Positions 29,891 to 40,600 of a stretch of 64,000 bases of DNA are shown piece by piece. Both the position numbers and the translations under genes were made by a program. The notes under the pieces were generated by a model, which saw nothing but the letters and a program-made list of their open reading frames with translations, was not told where the DNA came from and made no database searches. This DNA is from Sepioteuthis lessoniana (lineage: Eukaryota > Mollusca > Cephalopoda > Myopsida > Loliginidae): assembly GCA_963585895.1 (NCBI GenBank), contig OY757939.1, positions 29,529,731 to 29,593,730 of the forward strand. Direction: 5' to 3'. The number at the start of each line of letters is the position of its first letter. The stretch's first letter is position 1.

Positions 29891-30300
29891 CATATGTCAT
29901 AAGAAACATCCAGAATGAAAATGAGGCTGGAGTGTGGATGACGTTATAACCAGAAAAGATGTCCATGAGAATTTGAAGATTTTGAAAAGACAGTTGAGTT
30001 TTCTGCCGTTGATGCGTGCGATTGATTTTTTCGGATCTCTACCAGCAGAGATCTTAAACACCACAAGATGCACCGCGTGTAGGGATGATGGTCAGCATAG
30101 ACTTTTAAGAATTGTGTCTCTCTCCTCGTGTCGCCAAGGACTAAAACCAGAAATTGATAAACCCGTTCGTATCCGAAACGACTGAGTCCGCCTGTTTTTG
30201 TATATGTATTTGTATTACTGTTATTATTGATATCTTTATGGCTATACAACAATAATGAGGCTCTCGTTCTGGAGATATGATGAGTGTGGAGTGCTCTTTC
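29891..30300. other. Unassigned sequence
   Basis: Short overlapping open frames on both strands, none with a known domain. Confidence 0.35.
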
Positions 30301-30304
30301 GTTA

Positions 30305-30490
30305 CCATTACTCCCAGTTTCACTCTGAACTGGAGTGGTAGTATCAGTTAGGGTCCGATCTATGTGCCAAATAAAGCCACTCTGACCCGGAGTGGTTGCA
30401 CTTGTTCGGGTCCGATCTATTGGTCAAATAGACCCACTCTGACCCAGAGTGGTAGCACTTGTTCGGGTCGGATCAATGGGTCAAATAGAT
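30305..30490 (+). repeat. Repeat D segment in three tandem copies
   Basis: A unit of about 58 bp (CACTCTGACCCGGAGTGGT ... GGGTCCGATCTATG ... CAAATAGA) occurs three times head to tail. Confidence 0.8.
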
Positions 30491-30960
30491 CTGTTTAAAA
30501 ATAATTCATATTCGATAGGAAAACTTGATTCCATATAGCTGTAAATTATTTGTATTAAGAATAGTTACTTGACGTCATAATTGTTAGTATGATTATTATA
30601 AAAGTACCATTATTAGTTACTTGAAACTATAAACAGTGTGCAAACAAACGACTATCATTAAATAGAAATAATTAATTGAAACCATGTAATTATTAGTATT
30701 AGATCGGAATAGTTGAAGCCATACAACTGTGTGAAAATTATTTGTATTAGAAAGGTATACTTTACATTATATATCTGCATTAAAAACTCTTTCAAAAATC
30801 TCATCCGCATAAAAAAATGTAAATATAAGTATACAATGAATGCGATTCTCTAACCTCAAGACATAAAATAACCATAGACGGGTTGACATGCCATTATAAT
30901 CAATCAGTCAATCATCAAGAATTTGAACAAGACTCGCCGAGTTCTTTTCTTACGACAATA
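30491..30960. repeat. Repeat F-like AT-rich sequence
   Basis: Words such as GAAACTATAAACAGTGTGCA and GAAACCATGTAATTATTAG are inverted F units. The segment from 30760 to 30915, including CATGCCATTATAATCAATCA, resembles 7090-7235. Confidence 0.5.
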
Positions 30961-31305
30961 ACAGTTGCGCTAACTGATTTGACACTTTCTGAACGGATCT
31001 TGTACTCCACAATGTGAGAGCCCAGCTTCAAACAACGAGTGACAAGTAAATACACTTGTTAGCACTCGAACGACAGCTTGAGGCAGAATGTTTTAAAATA
31101 CTGTATAAATTAGTCTGTCTAAATTATGAGATGAATACACAAAATTCTTAATGACAAGTAATTAAGAAACGTGATCCACGAATGACAATGCTTTTCGCAC
31201 ATGGTCAGAAGCCATTTTCAACAGTATCTGTCTGTCCGTCAAATGAATGGTCTTTTACATGAATCTGGAACATGAGTTGTATTTAATATTATACATTGGT
31301 TCTTT
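30961..31305. other. Unassigned sequence
   Basis: GCGCTAACTGATTTGACAC near 30970 may be an inverted tRNA-like remnant. Nothing else recognised. Confidence 0.3.
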
Positions 31306-31309
31306 AGAA

Positions 31310-31562
31310 TGGAGGTACCTGTGTTGTATGGTTATCGTCGTAAGAAATGGACAAGGCAACACGAGTTCAAATCCTGGACGAAGCTAATTGCATTTACGTA
31401 GCGTTAATAAACTTGGGAAAGGTATGAATCCAATTATTCTTCCATCAGCTATTGGTAAATAGAAGGGAAGTCTGGGTTCTTTAGCCTTGCTTAGGCAACT
31501 AGTCTAGGAAAAGAAAAAGTCCTGTTAAACCTGTTAAACTCCGCGTAAAAATTGACTTTGTG
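31310..31562 (+). repeat. SINE B, truncated at the Gypsy LTR
   Basis: The head TACCTGTGTTGTATGGTTATCGTCG and GAGTTCAAATCC are present, and the body is intact. The tail breaks off after GACTTTGTGTC, exactly where the LTR starts. Confidence 0.8.
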
Positions 31563-31730
31563 TCTGTTTTGGTGCCGATGGCGAGCGATAATAAATAACG
31601 TGAACACACAAGCTATCTAGTAAAGGACTATCTTTATTTTACATCTGAGGGAGCTAAGCCTACAGAGCCGGCCTCACTTTCATGGAGGCGTTTTGTATCC
31701 GTGTTTTACGGAACTATATACATCATAACA
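31561..31730 (-). repeat. 3' LTR of the Ty3/Gypsy element
   Basis: On the minus strand the LTR begins TGTTATGATG (from 31730), right after a polypurine tract AGAGGGA (31737-31731). It carries AATAAAG near 31635 and ends near ACAGACA at 31561. About 170 bp is short but within the range for Ty3/Gypsy LTRs of the Mag type. Confidence 0.65.
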
Positions 31731-32086
31731 TCCCTCTTATCAAGTGATGTTTATACTGAGTTCAAGGTGATGCTAATTGTATGTGTGTGATGCTGTAAAA
31801 GTCCATACTTTGTAATAGTGTGCGAGTTCATTATTGAATGAAGCTAGTACAGTTCAGAGTAATCAAAGTAAAGTCCCGATGTGCTTTTTTCTTTTCTTTT
31901 TTTTTTTTCTTCCCCCTTCTCCATCTCAATTAGTGCGTCTACCTTTCGATAGTTCATGGTCCTTTAATCGTGCTGGCACTTGAACAAGACGACTATATCT
32001 ACGGGGTTGGATTTCATGTGTCTGTGATGTGCATGTTTGTATGGGAGTGTATTGGGGGCCAGCTGGTGTTTGGTCGGGTAATGTAT

Positions 32087-32695
32087 CTAGTTGCCGGGGC
32101 GGATATTCAAGGGCTCAGTGGGTGCCCGGTCAGGAAATGTGGCCTGTTGGCGCCGGTGGATCCTGTTTCTCTTGTACTGTTGTCCATCTACCTGGACCAT
32201 GTAGCTGCAAGGTGCTGCTTTGCTAGTGACTATACCAGGCGTCCAGTCACTGTTAGGGGTTTGTGGATGACGCTTCACCCTGATAGGTTGTCCTATGGCG
32301 AGGTCTGGTAATTGTTTGGCATGCCGGTCATAATAGCTTTTTGTTGTCTGTCTTTTCTTTATGAGCGCCTGCTGTACATCCATTTGTACTTGGGGCGTGT
32401 AGTCCGTGGCTTTGCATGGTAGCATTGAGCGGGTGCGCCTTGATAGGAGTCGTTGCGCAGGTGAACTGCGCATGCCTGGTGTGGTTGCATTGCGCCATAC
32501 CAGGATGGGTTTCCACATGTCAGTTCGTTCTTTTGTAGTTTTTTTCATGATCCCCTTCATCAATTTCACTGCTGCTTCCGCTCGTCCATCGGACTGATGA
32601 TGGTGTGGGCTGGATGTTATGTGGTTGACGTCCCATGATTCTAGGAATCTGCGAAACTCGCTACTGATGAAATTGGGGCCGTTATCGGTGATCAT
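32087..32695 (-). pseudogene. Gypsy integrase, catalytic C-terminal half and tail
   Basis: About 200 open codons begin with ITDNGPNFISSEF, the second catalytic aspartate of the integrase D,D(35)E core. SPHHHQSDGRAEAAVKLMK follows, containing the catalytic glutamate. The C-terminal part has YYDRHAKQLPDLAIGQPI, the usual DNA-binding tail pattern. It ends at a stop at 32087, about 350 bp before the polypurine tract. It is separated from the upstream half by a short break (about 32695-32771). Confidence 0.9.
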
Positions 32696-32770
32696 GGCTG
32701 CTGGTGCACCGTGTGTGGCAAAGACAGGTTTGATTGCTTTGATGAGGGCGTTGCTATTGAGGTCAGGGAG

Positions 32771-33052
32771 CTAGCTTAGTCCTATAAAGTCTGAGTAGAT
32801 ATCCACCAGCACTACATAGTGTCTGCCATTTATTTCAAAACAGTCGCAGGCCACAAATTGCCATGGGTGAGTTGGAATTGGGGAGGACATCAGAGGTTGT
32901 CCTTGTTGTTGCGGTTGGGCGAGCTGGCAGGTTTCACAGCGCCGGACAGCTTCAGTGATTTCCGCATGCATCCGTGGCCAAAACATTATCTCACGGGCAG
33001 TATTTAGGGTGTACTGGATGCCGAAGTGGGACCTGTGTGCCCTGACGACCAT
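32771..33052 (-). pseudogene. Gypsy integrase, zinc-binding domain and start of the core
   Basis: HRSHFGIQYTLNTAREIMFW and then CETCQLAQ give the HHCC zinc-binding motif. WQFVACDCFEINGRHYVVLV contains the first core aspartate, in FVACDCF, and DIYSDFIGLS follows. A stop at 32771 interrupts it before ITDNGPNF. Confidence 0.9.
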
Positions 33053-33122
33053 CTCTGGCCTTAGTTTTGTCGGTATGATGAGGCGTGTGCCACGATAGGC
33101 TAGGCCATTTTCTGTGGCTAGT

Positions 33123-33995
33123 TCACACGATATGGCCAGTATTTCCTGACATTGAGTGGACTGTCGTTTTTGTCAGCTGGCCAACTTTGGCTAACAATGT
33201 CGTGTCCTGACCAGTTTCCTCCTTGATCCGTACGAGGCGGTGGTCAGAGACGAAGTGGTGATCTTCCAGTTCAAACTTTTCCGTGAGCTCCTGTATTTCG
33301 AATATGGTGGCTTTGTCCTCCCTGGCTGTCTCAGTGGCTGGCAATGAGGCTCGTGATAGTGTGTCACTGATATACATCTGTGGTCCTGGTTTGTACTCCA
33401 CGTCCAGAGAGTATTTCTGAAGTCGAAGCCGCATTCGTTGCAGCCGCTTTGGGCTGGTGTGGATGAGTTTCGACAGTATACTCTCCAGTGGTTTGTGGTC
33501 GGAGAATACTTTCACCTTCTCCTTGCCGAGGATGTACAGCTCGAAACGTTCTGCGGCGAACACAATGGCGAGACATTCCTTCTCAATTTGAGCATAGTTT
33601 CGCTCCGTTTTAGTAAGTGCTCTGAACGCATACGTGATGGGGCGTCCACCCTGTTTTATTACAGCTCCAAGACCAACCTCCGAACTAATGCATTCCAGTG
33701 AGACTTCCTTGTTAACATCATAATATTGGAGGACTGGAGCTTGGGTGATGAGTTCTTTAATCCCACTGAAAGCTGTTTTGTGTTGTGACAACCAGTCAAA
33801 TACAGAGTCCTTGTCCAGTAGGCGTCGCAGCGGTTCACATACAGTGCTTACTTTGGGTGTAAACTTGGCAAGGTAGTTTGCGATCCCTAGGACTCTCTGA
33901 ACGCCTTGGACGTCTGTGGGGCGTTGCATCTGCAAAACTGCCTTAACTTTCTCCAGATCTGCTGCTAAGCCCTGTGCACTAAAGATGTGTCTCAT
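33123..33995 (-). pseudogene. Gypsy reverse transcriptase thumb and RNase H
   Basis: About 290 open codons. RPTDVQGVQRVLGIANYLAK begins the connection after the palm. EVSLECISSEVGLGAVIKQ and ITYAFRALTKTERNYAQIEK follow, then ECLAIVFAAERFELYILG, VFSDHKPLESI and KPGPQMYISDTLSR. These are the standard RNase H blocks, but the first catalytic aspartate (normally in a CDAS motif) reads as CISS here, so activity would be lost even in frame. Confidence 0.9.
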
Positions 33996-33999
33996 GTAA

Positions 34000-34750
34000 C
34001 TGACAGAAGTTTGTTTAAAGTTTAACTTTTTGGGGTTGAGTTTTAAACCCTTTTCCCGGCATCTTTCGATAAGTGCTCTGAATGCTGTGTCGTGGCTTTT
34101 GTCGGCCTCTGCATCATTCTCACCAGAACCATATATTATGGTGTCATCTGCGATAACTTGAGTGTTGTCCTAGAAACAGTGGTCGAGTCGTCGTTGCCAT
34201 TCCTCCGGGGCTGGGCTAATCCCAAATAGCATTCTAAGCGACCGTATTCAGCCAAATGGAGTCCAACACGTTGTCAAGTATGAAGACGACTCATCCAGTG
34301 CAACCTGAATAAACCCATCCTTAGCGTCTACGACCGAGAAGAGCCTGGCCTTTCTCGTCTTTGTTGCTATTTAGTCGACTGTTGGAGTTGGGTAAGTGGT
34401 TACGCTGGATTGCCTTATTCAAATGGTATCGGTCAATGCAGATCCTCAATTTGTGGGGTTTCCGAATGACAACTATGTTGCTGATCTAGGGTGTCGGTTC
34501 TATGACCCATGCTATCACTCCTTGTTCAACCAATTCCTCCAGCTTTTGTTTCAGCTCCATTTTGAGTGGTAGGGGAACTCTCCGGGGGTTGTTCTGAACT
34601 GGTTTAACGTTTTTATCAATCTGTATTTTGTATTCTCCTGGTAGTCTTCCCCGCCTGGAAAATACATCTTTACAGTTGTCGAGAACACCCTCCTTGGTGA
34701 GTGATTTAACTTCGTCTGACGCATTCAACGATGAAGGCTATAAGCTGGAG
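34000..34750 (-). pseudogene. Gypsy reverse transcriptase palm and fingers, several frame breaks
   Basis: From 34728 down, LPGEYKIQIDKNVKPVQNN and RRVPLPLKMELKQKLEELVE with GVIAWVIEPTP make the N-terminal fingers. VVDAKDGFIQVALDE (about 34295-34345) holds the motif A aspartate. IADDTII (about 34137-34157) is motif C with both aspartates. At least two frameshifts separate these pieces. Confidence 0.85.
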
Positions 34751-34924
34751 TGCCGAGCTGGCCCGTCCAGATAATAAGAATGGCGAATTATTGTCCACTA
34801 CTTGAAAATGGACCTTTTTCTTGATGCTGTTTGTTTCGCACCACAGTATTACAGCTCCCAGGGGTTGGAGAATGGAATTATCGTACAGCTTCAGCTTTGT
34901 ATGGGAGGGCTGTAAGGGTGCTGT

Positions 34925-35030
34925 GGTTAGGCGTTTGTAGCAAGAGTGCTGCAGCTTGCCCCAGTGTCAATTTGGAACTTGAGGGTTAGAGCTTTCTGGC
35001 CTCCTAAGGGGGATACGTGGATGTCTGCTA
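34925..35030 (-). pseudogene. Gypsy aspartic protease fragment
   Basis: The frame reads LADIHVSPLGGQKALTLKFQ, then IDTGASCSTLATNA and a stop. DTGAS is the catalytic motif of retroviral-type proteases. Upstream sequence is replaced by tRNA-derived repeats. Confidence 0.8.
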
Positions 35031-35034
35031 GCCT

Positions 35035-35430
35035 AGCTTGCTAACCACTAAATCACACGAGAATGAAAAAAATAAGGATAGTTTAGATTTGGCAAAACCC
35101 AGCAAATACATGACACTCTGTGAGAATCGAACTCTCAAGTAATTATCTGTTAGCCGAGCTCGCTAACCACTGCACCTCCCAAAGTGTGCTATTGAATATA
35201 AAATATAGTCGTTTACTAAGCTTAGCAAAGTCAGAAGGATGAGGCACCCAGTGAGAATCGAACTCGCTAGCTCTAGTTTACTATCGTAGCTCACTGCGCA
35301 AGGCATATTATTTAATGAAATATTTAATCATTTACGAAGCTTAGTTTATTTTAGTACAAGATCAGAAGGATAAGATACCCTGTGAGGCGTCAGAAGGATG
35401 AGGCACTACGTGAGGCGACCTATCAAATAT
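35035..35430 (-). repeat. Two or three SINE E copies, inverted
   Basis: GAGAATCGAACTCTC (35103 region) and GAGAATCGAACTCGC (35255 region) are inverted B boxes. GCTCGCTAACCACTGCACC is an inverted A box. GTCAGAAGGATGAGGCAC repeats in the linkers. Confidence 0.7.
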
Positions 35431-35820
35431 AAAATGTAGTTAGAAAACATTGTTGGGATACAGCAAATAGTTATCTCCCTTACAGGACTGACATATCTGT
35501 TAGGGTCCTCGTTGGGTGTCTCATGACAGTTTCAGAAACCCATCCTCGATCGACTTCTTTTCGTCTCTGGTCTTTCACAACCCTGCCTAAAAACGGTTAA
35601 ATCCACATGACTATATTACCTCCACTCATCAAGTAAGCCTTTTTTCCATTTTTGTACCCCTTTTACATACTGCTTGCTCATGGAACAATATGTGCATATC
35701 TTTATCTGTTTGGACTCATTCGTGTATTCTTTCTTTAAATACCACTGATATGTATATTGTATATATCAATTGTGTAAATGAGTTTATTTTGTCTTTCCTT
35801 CCATTGTTTTCAGTATCAGT
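35431..35820. other. Unassigned sequence
   Basis: No recognised feature. Confidence 0.4.
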
Positions 35821-35824
35821 CGCC

Positions 35825-36085
35825 ATTGGCCAATTGAGTAGAGTGTTCGCCAATAGTCCAGGAGACCGTGCTTCAATTCCAGGTTGAGTCATACCAAAGA
35901 CTCAAAAGATGGCACTTGATGCAGCCTTGCTTAACACTCAGCATTATAAGGTACGGATCAAAGGTGAAGTGGAGCAATCCAAGGAAAGGAGTAGCTCCCT
36001 TCCTTATCCCTCAGTGTAGTAGCTTTTGAAAAGGGAGCCTTCGGGTTACTCTCGCCTACGGTCGCCAACTTTACTTACTACTTAT
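35825..36085 (+). repeat. SINE C, nearly full length
   Basis: The head TTGGCCAATTGAGTAGAGTG, B-box-like GTGCTTCAATTCC, and the body through ATGGCACTTGATGCAGCC to CTACGGTCGCCAAC are all present. Confidence 0.85.
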
Positions 36086-36099
36086 ATCACGGATATACT

Positions 36100-36600
36100 A
36101 ATGTTAATTCGACTAGGGCTGCAGAATACCCCAATCGCATCTCTGCAGAAGGATAAGACCCCCTAACGAGTGTCCTAATATGACACTGAAGAATCTGATG
36201 GTGAGGCTCCAGTACAGCTGGAGCTTTGGAAAATACAGAGTACCTCTTTATTGACATTACTCTGGCCCAGAATGATTGCACCTGATAAAGTAAAGTCGGA
36301 GACCTTAGTCGAGGGTGGCCCGAATGCTCCCTTTTCAAGGTGGGACTGAACCCCGGTCTCCCGGACCATTGACCATTGGCGAAGGGTCCTATAAGGGCCA
36401 AATAAATCTAAAGTGCGTACTTATTCTCAACTGAATGGTTTGAAATAGAACTGTTTTAGCATTTTACTGTGTATAAACAAAAAACTGTACTTATGCTGAT
36501 CTGAATTGTTTGAAATAGAACTGTTTATATGTATAAAAGCGGATTTGGCATGAAATAACCTACAATGGTTGATATGCCATAAAACCCTACTAAACCAAAA
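36100..36600 (+). repeat. Repeat D, interrupted by an inverted SINE C
   Basis: The D head and body (ATACCCCAATCGCATCTCTG, GTGTCCTAATATGACACTG, GGAGCTTTGGAAAATAC) are broken at about 36285. D resumes at about 36390 with AGGGCCAAATAAATC, then TGAATTGTTTGAAATAGAAC and the hairpin tail at 36548-36580. Confidence 0.8.
36285..36388 (-). repeat. SINE C fragment nested in repeat D
   Basis: AGTCGAGGGTGGCCCGAATG, then GGGACTGAACCCCGGTCTCC and CCATTGGCGAAG. The middle is deleted. Confidence 0.75.
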
Positions 36601-36604
36601 ACTA

Positions 36605-37380
36605 ATGCTAATACCTGTTTATGATAGTGGGAAATTGACTAAAATATCTTCCAAACCAGCAAGCACACGAATACCTTTTGGTAAAAATCGGGGTCAGATA
36701 TTGAATAATCACAAGTAGAATATTCCTCTACAATTTCGTTCCATCTGCTTTTGCGCTAAAATTTTCCATGTACAATAAAATCATAAGCAGACACTTATAT
36801 AAATCGAAAAATAATTTCCTATAATTAGTAACCTGGACAGAATTAATAATTATCGATTTCCTTCAGCTCGAGTTAGTGCTGTTATTGGAATATTTAGTGT
36901 ATCTGAGCTAAAGGACTATGTATGAAGTTGTACAATGTAAAACAGAAATACCTCCCACCTTTTAAAATGTCGCCTGTGTGGTGCAAGTAAATTTAGGCAA
37001 GTGGTAATGGTAGCTCCATCTAGCTAATGTTTTACCATATTTTTTTTTTCGAGATATAATCATTCACAATCATTGACCGGTGCACACTGTATGTTTGCAG
37101 TTGAAAAATTTTAAAGACTCGTGAATCTGTAATTGTTACACAAAGAGCTTTTAGTGCTCATTTGATGTTATGCCAGAATGATACTGTTCCGGGTAGAATG
37201 TTCAACCCATCACAGTATAGATTTTCCTTAATTTCACATCCTCTTCTCCATTCATCCCCGACTTTTCCATCATCCTTTCAATAGGTTAAATAGTAACACA
37301 AAGGTTCTTGTACATGGGTGATTTTGGCATTGAATAACACGCGAAGGTTGGTAAGCTATTAAACAAAGAAAGACAAGAAA
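36605..37380. other. Unassigned sequence with a SINE A tail remnant
   Basis: ATTTTGGCATTGAATAACACGCGAAGGTTGGTAAGC at about 37320-37360 is a decayed tail hairpin. The rest was not recognised. Confidence 0.45.
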
Positions 37381-37384
37381 GAAC

Positions 37385-37785
37385 ATCCTTTCTCACGGAT
37401 TCCTTTAGTAAAACCCTTTCTAAAGCATTTCTATTGTAAAACTATGCATTCTTATAATAAAACCCTTTCCAATGCATTCCTATGGTAAAACCCTTTCTAA
37501 TACATTCCTATTGTAAAACTCTTTAATACAATTCAATAGTAATAACCTTTCTAATACATTTCAATATCAAAACCCTTTCCAATGCATTCCTATGGTAAAA
37601 ACCTTTCTAATACATTTCTATAATAAAACCCTTTCCAATCCATTCCTATGGTAAAACCCTTTCTAATACATTTCTATAATAAAACCCTTTCCAATCCATT
37701 CCAATGGTAATAACCTCTCAAATGCATTTCTATAATAAAACCCTTTCTTATGCATTCCTGTTGTTATAACCTTTCTAAATGGGTC
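37385..37785. repeat. 28-bp minisatellite, locus 1
   Basis: About 14 units approximate TTCCTATAGTAAAACCC followed by TTTCYAATGCA. The phase and consensus are the same as at 44636-45435. Confidence 0.9.
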
Positions 37786-37789
37786 GGGA

Positions 37790-39300
37790 ATGAAAGAACT
37801 CCCTAAGGACTAATAAGATAATAATTGGCTTTAAACTTTAAAATTTCAAGTTCGTACACTATTGGACAACATTCCCGGAGACGTGCGTTCCGCATTTCAA
37901 CTGTTCTTTTGAAGAAACTGTTTAAGTGGAACAAGAGATATAAAAAAAAGTATGGATGAGATTCGCAAGACTCAGGGAACCGAATTTTAACTGGCAACCC
38001 CAATATTGGTGGTAGAGTCAATTCTCATATATGCAGATGAATATGTGCACAGATCTCAATTGAAAAGTGTGACTAAAATATTAGGATGTGTCAAACGTCT
38101 TGAAATATAACATGCGGCACATTTGGTATCCTGGGAAGAACCAAAAACAACGCTGATGTATAAAGATATAATCTGATTCTTTTCTTGTTTTTCTTTAATG
38201 TACATATGGGTAGAGTAAGAGAGAGTCAGAGATGACCGAAATGAACACACACACACAAAGGCGACAGTGCGATTTTCTGTGAAACTTCTCTACTTTTCTA
38301 CTTCGTTCTGCCCTGGTCGAAATTCTTTCCTGGTTTATATAATTTTCAGGACACTCATGCAATCCCAGTGACCACATCTTCCAACCATGTGCCGCGTGTG
38401 AACATGCTTCTTGTCTAGCATGCCACCCACGCAACTCACGTGGCACTTCTGCTGAGGAACACCAGTGTCCTGTTTACTCTAAGAAATAAGTGGACATCCT
38501 GCTACCCACGACCCCACGCAAAAACAGATGCACAATCTTGTTACGCCACCCACAAAATTTATGCGGCATATCAAAGGAATCTTCCTTTCGCTATCCAACA
38601 CATAAATCGGCAGCTCCAGATGCTTTTGCTGAGGTAACGAAGCATACTAGACGGTAGGAAGCTGAGCTCGCCTGATACTCTCTTAATGTTACACGCTGGA
38701 TTTGCCTCAATGGCTTTTAGCATAGTATAGGAACCCATGGTTTTTGACCTATCTAATCTTCCCTGATCGTCGTGATACTCGCAACTCGAACGAAATTTCT
38801 GCTAACTGAACTGAGATCAAATGCGCCTTCATCTTTCGCTCAACAAATGTTTTTGGTTGCTTCCATGGTTCAGTCAGAACTTGTAAAGAATAAGTTCTCG
38901 AACTAGACTACGTTGCATATTCATCTGTGCTACTTTCAAATCACTTCCAGAGTAATACAATGCACAACCTTTTAACGCACCAACTACTATGATACTACTA
39001 ACCACAGTGAGTATCATTTCGCAGCTTGAACTGCTTCGGTCATATGATATACGCGCTGCAAACTAGTATGTACTAAAATATTGCGAAACTTTAGACTCGC
39101 TCTAATATTCTGGAGGAGTTCTTCTTTAGGAATTCTTACAGGCATGTACTCTCGACGGCAGACTCTAACGAGGTTTTATAACGTCACAAGATGGTTGAAC
39201 ACTTCGAAAGCTTTATTTATTACCGAATATGCTAATCCTAAAATCATTATTGTCCCTTTGGTTGTTTACTTGGTTGTTTTTATGGCATATTTTGGGTTAT
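37790..39300. other. Unassigned sequence, about 1.5 kb
   Basis: No domain-bearing frame, tRNA-like head or terminal repeat was recognised. It is one of the longest repeat-poor stretches here. Confidence 0.4.
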
Positions 39301-39304
39301 TTAA

Positions 39305-39405
39305 TGCCAAATCCTCTTTATACATATAATTTTTCTGTCAAGAGTTTGTAACATTTTCAAATAAGTCGGAGCTCATTTGTTTGCACTCAATTAAATGGTT
39401 TCAAG
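39305..39405. repeat. Repeat F unit, left of the solo LTR insertion
   Basis: GTTTGCACTCAATTAAATGG then TTTCAAG. The unit resumes at 41344 with CAAGTATTGCTATTTATTG, so the LTR split it. Confidence 0.7.
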
Positions 39406-39666
39406 TGCCGCGACCGGCCTACGAACGTCAACAGATCGGATTACATTTCACCCTAGAGAAATAACATCCGGGCGCAGCCGGAAATGATGAAGCCCTTTTT
39501 TCGATTTTAACCGGCCGTTACAGCTAAGAAAGGGATAAATTAATATTTATCAACATTTGCAAAACACTTCTACCAGGGCTAAAGAAATACTTATTTTCTG
39601 CGTCCTTTTTTTTGTAGAAGAACTTTCTATCCACGTGGCGCGACAGAAGTGGAGTTCCGTTTCTTC

Positions 39667-39678
39667 CATATAAAAAGG
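39667..39678 (+). promoter_or_regulatory. TATA-like element in the solo LTR
   Basis: CATATAAAAAGG is the best TATA-box candidate in the LTR. It is about 260 bp from the LTR start. Function is inferred. Confidence 0.4.
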
Positions 39679-39804
39679 CTTCAGGCGACGAAAATTCAGA
39701 GGTCCCCGCGGACTTTTTTTCCTCTCCAGTTGTTGGGTTGCATTCGGTAGGCCGTTTTATCTCTGGACGGTTCTGCCGGATGTGCCTCGGCACTGGATAT
39801 TTCC

Positions 39805-40012
39805 TCCGGCCTCAGGGGGCCATCCCCCCAGGCTTATACCCCCTTCGGGGGGGTTGGGTTTATTGCCTGGCGCCTGCGGCGCCCCAAAAAGGGGAATGCC
39901 GACGGGGCCGAAGGTATTTTTGGCCTTGCCGGACGCGTGTGGGCTTCGGCCCTGCGACCGGGCTCACCTTAAAAACGGCCTTGTGCCATATTCGTGCGTT
40001 GGTGGGACGCAA
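39805..40012 (+). repeat. GC-rich hairpin block shared with 54736-54930
   Basis: Consecutive short hairpins are visible: CCCCCTTCGGGGGGG, GGCGCCTGCGGCGCC, CCCCAAAAAGGGG and a GGGCTTCGGCCC stem. The same order with substitutions occurs at 54736-54930. It may act as a structured RNA leader. Confidence 0.7.
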
Positions 40013-40404
40013 CGATAAATACAGAGGTCTACGCGGACGCTCTCAGGAGCCACTCGGTTCCACGAGGCCCGGGTCCTACGTTATCGTGGTTGCACCCACC
40101 TCACCGCCACTTCTAGTGGTGGATTCAACAACCTTTTTTACGGTCCTTTTTAAGGGCTATGAGAGGTCACCTTCTGCGGGTCAGTGCATCTCTGGCGGTC
40201 AGTAATGACCAGTCGAAATAGACGGCCAGGAGGCAAACACGAAGACGGATTCTAAGACCAGCCGGTCTAAACCCTCGCTCGGTTCCGATAGTCCGATAAG
40301 CTGCGCAGCGCTAATGGCACGGTCCAGCCTTTAGCTACCGCTTCGATATCTGCGCAGCGCTAAGATAACGCCCATCTTAGCCTCGGCCTCCTGGCCTGTC
40401 TGCT

Positions 40405-40600
40405 CGTCCGCACGGCTTTGGCGCGACCCAGCCATAGTCATCGTCCCCACGGCTTTGGCGCGACCCAGCCATGGTCATCGTCCGCACGGCTTTGGCGCGA
40501 CCCAGCCATAGTCATCGTCCGCACGGCTTTGGCGCGACCCAGCCATAGCCATCGTCCGCACGGCTTTGACACGGCAAAGCCTTCGCTCCAGTCCGATACG
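40405..40600 (+). repeat. 37-bp tandem repeat inside the solo LTR
   Basis: About five copies of CGTCCGCACGGCTTTGGCGC followed by GACCCAGCCATAGTCAT. The first four are nearly identical and the last is diverged. Confidence 0.9.

Larger units (their letters stand above)
31561..35030 (-). mobile_element. Ty3/Gypsy retrotransposon, 5'-truncated and decayed
   Basis: Reading on the minus strand, the order is protease, reverse transcriptase, RNase H, integrase zinc domain, integrase core, polypurine tract and 3' LTR. This is the Ty3/Gypsy pol order. gag and the 5' LTR are missing; homology stops near 35030 at tRNA-derived repeats. Many stops and frameshifts are present. RNase H and integrase resemble the Mag/K02A2.6-like lineage, by pattern recall. 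Confidence 0.9.

Noticed and set aside
37385..37785. Regularly spaced repeats that could suggest a CRISPR array
   Set aside because: The 28-bp units are contiguous, with no unique spacers, in clearly eukaryotic DNA. This is a minisatellite.
39738..40205. Open frame of 155 codons in the GC-rich LTR
   Set aside because: It overlaps serial hairpins and an overlapping frame of similar length, has no known domain, and its openness follows from the GC-rich composition.
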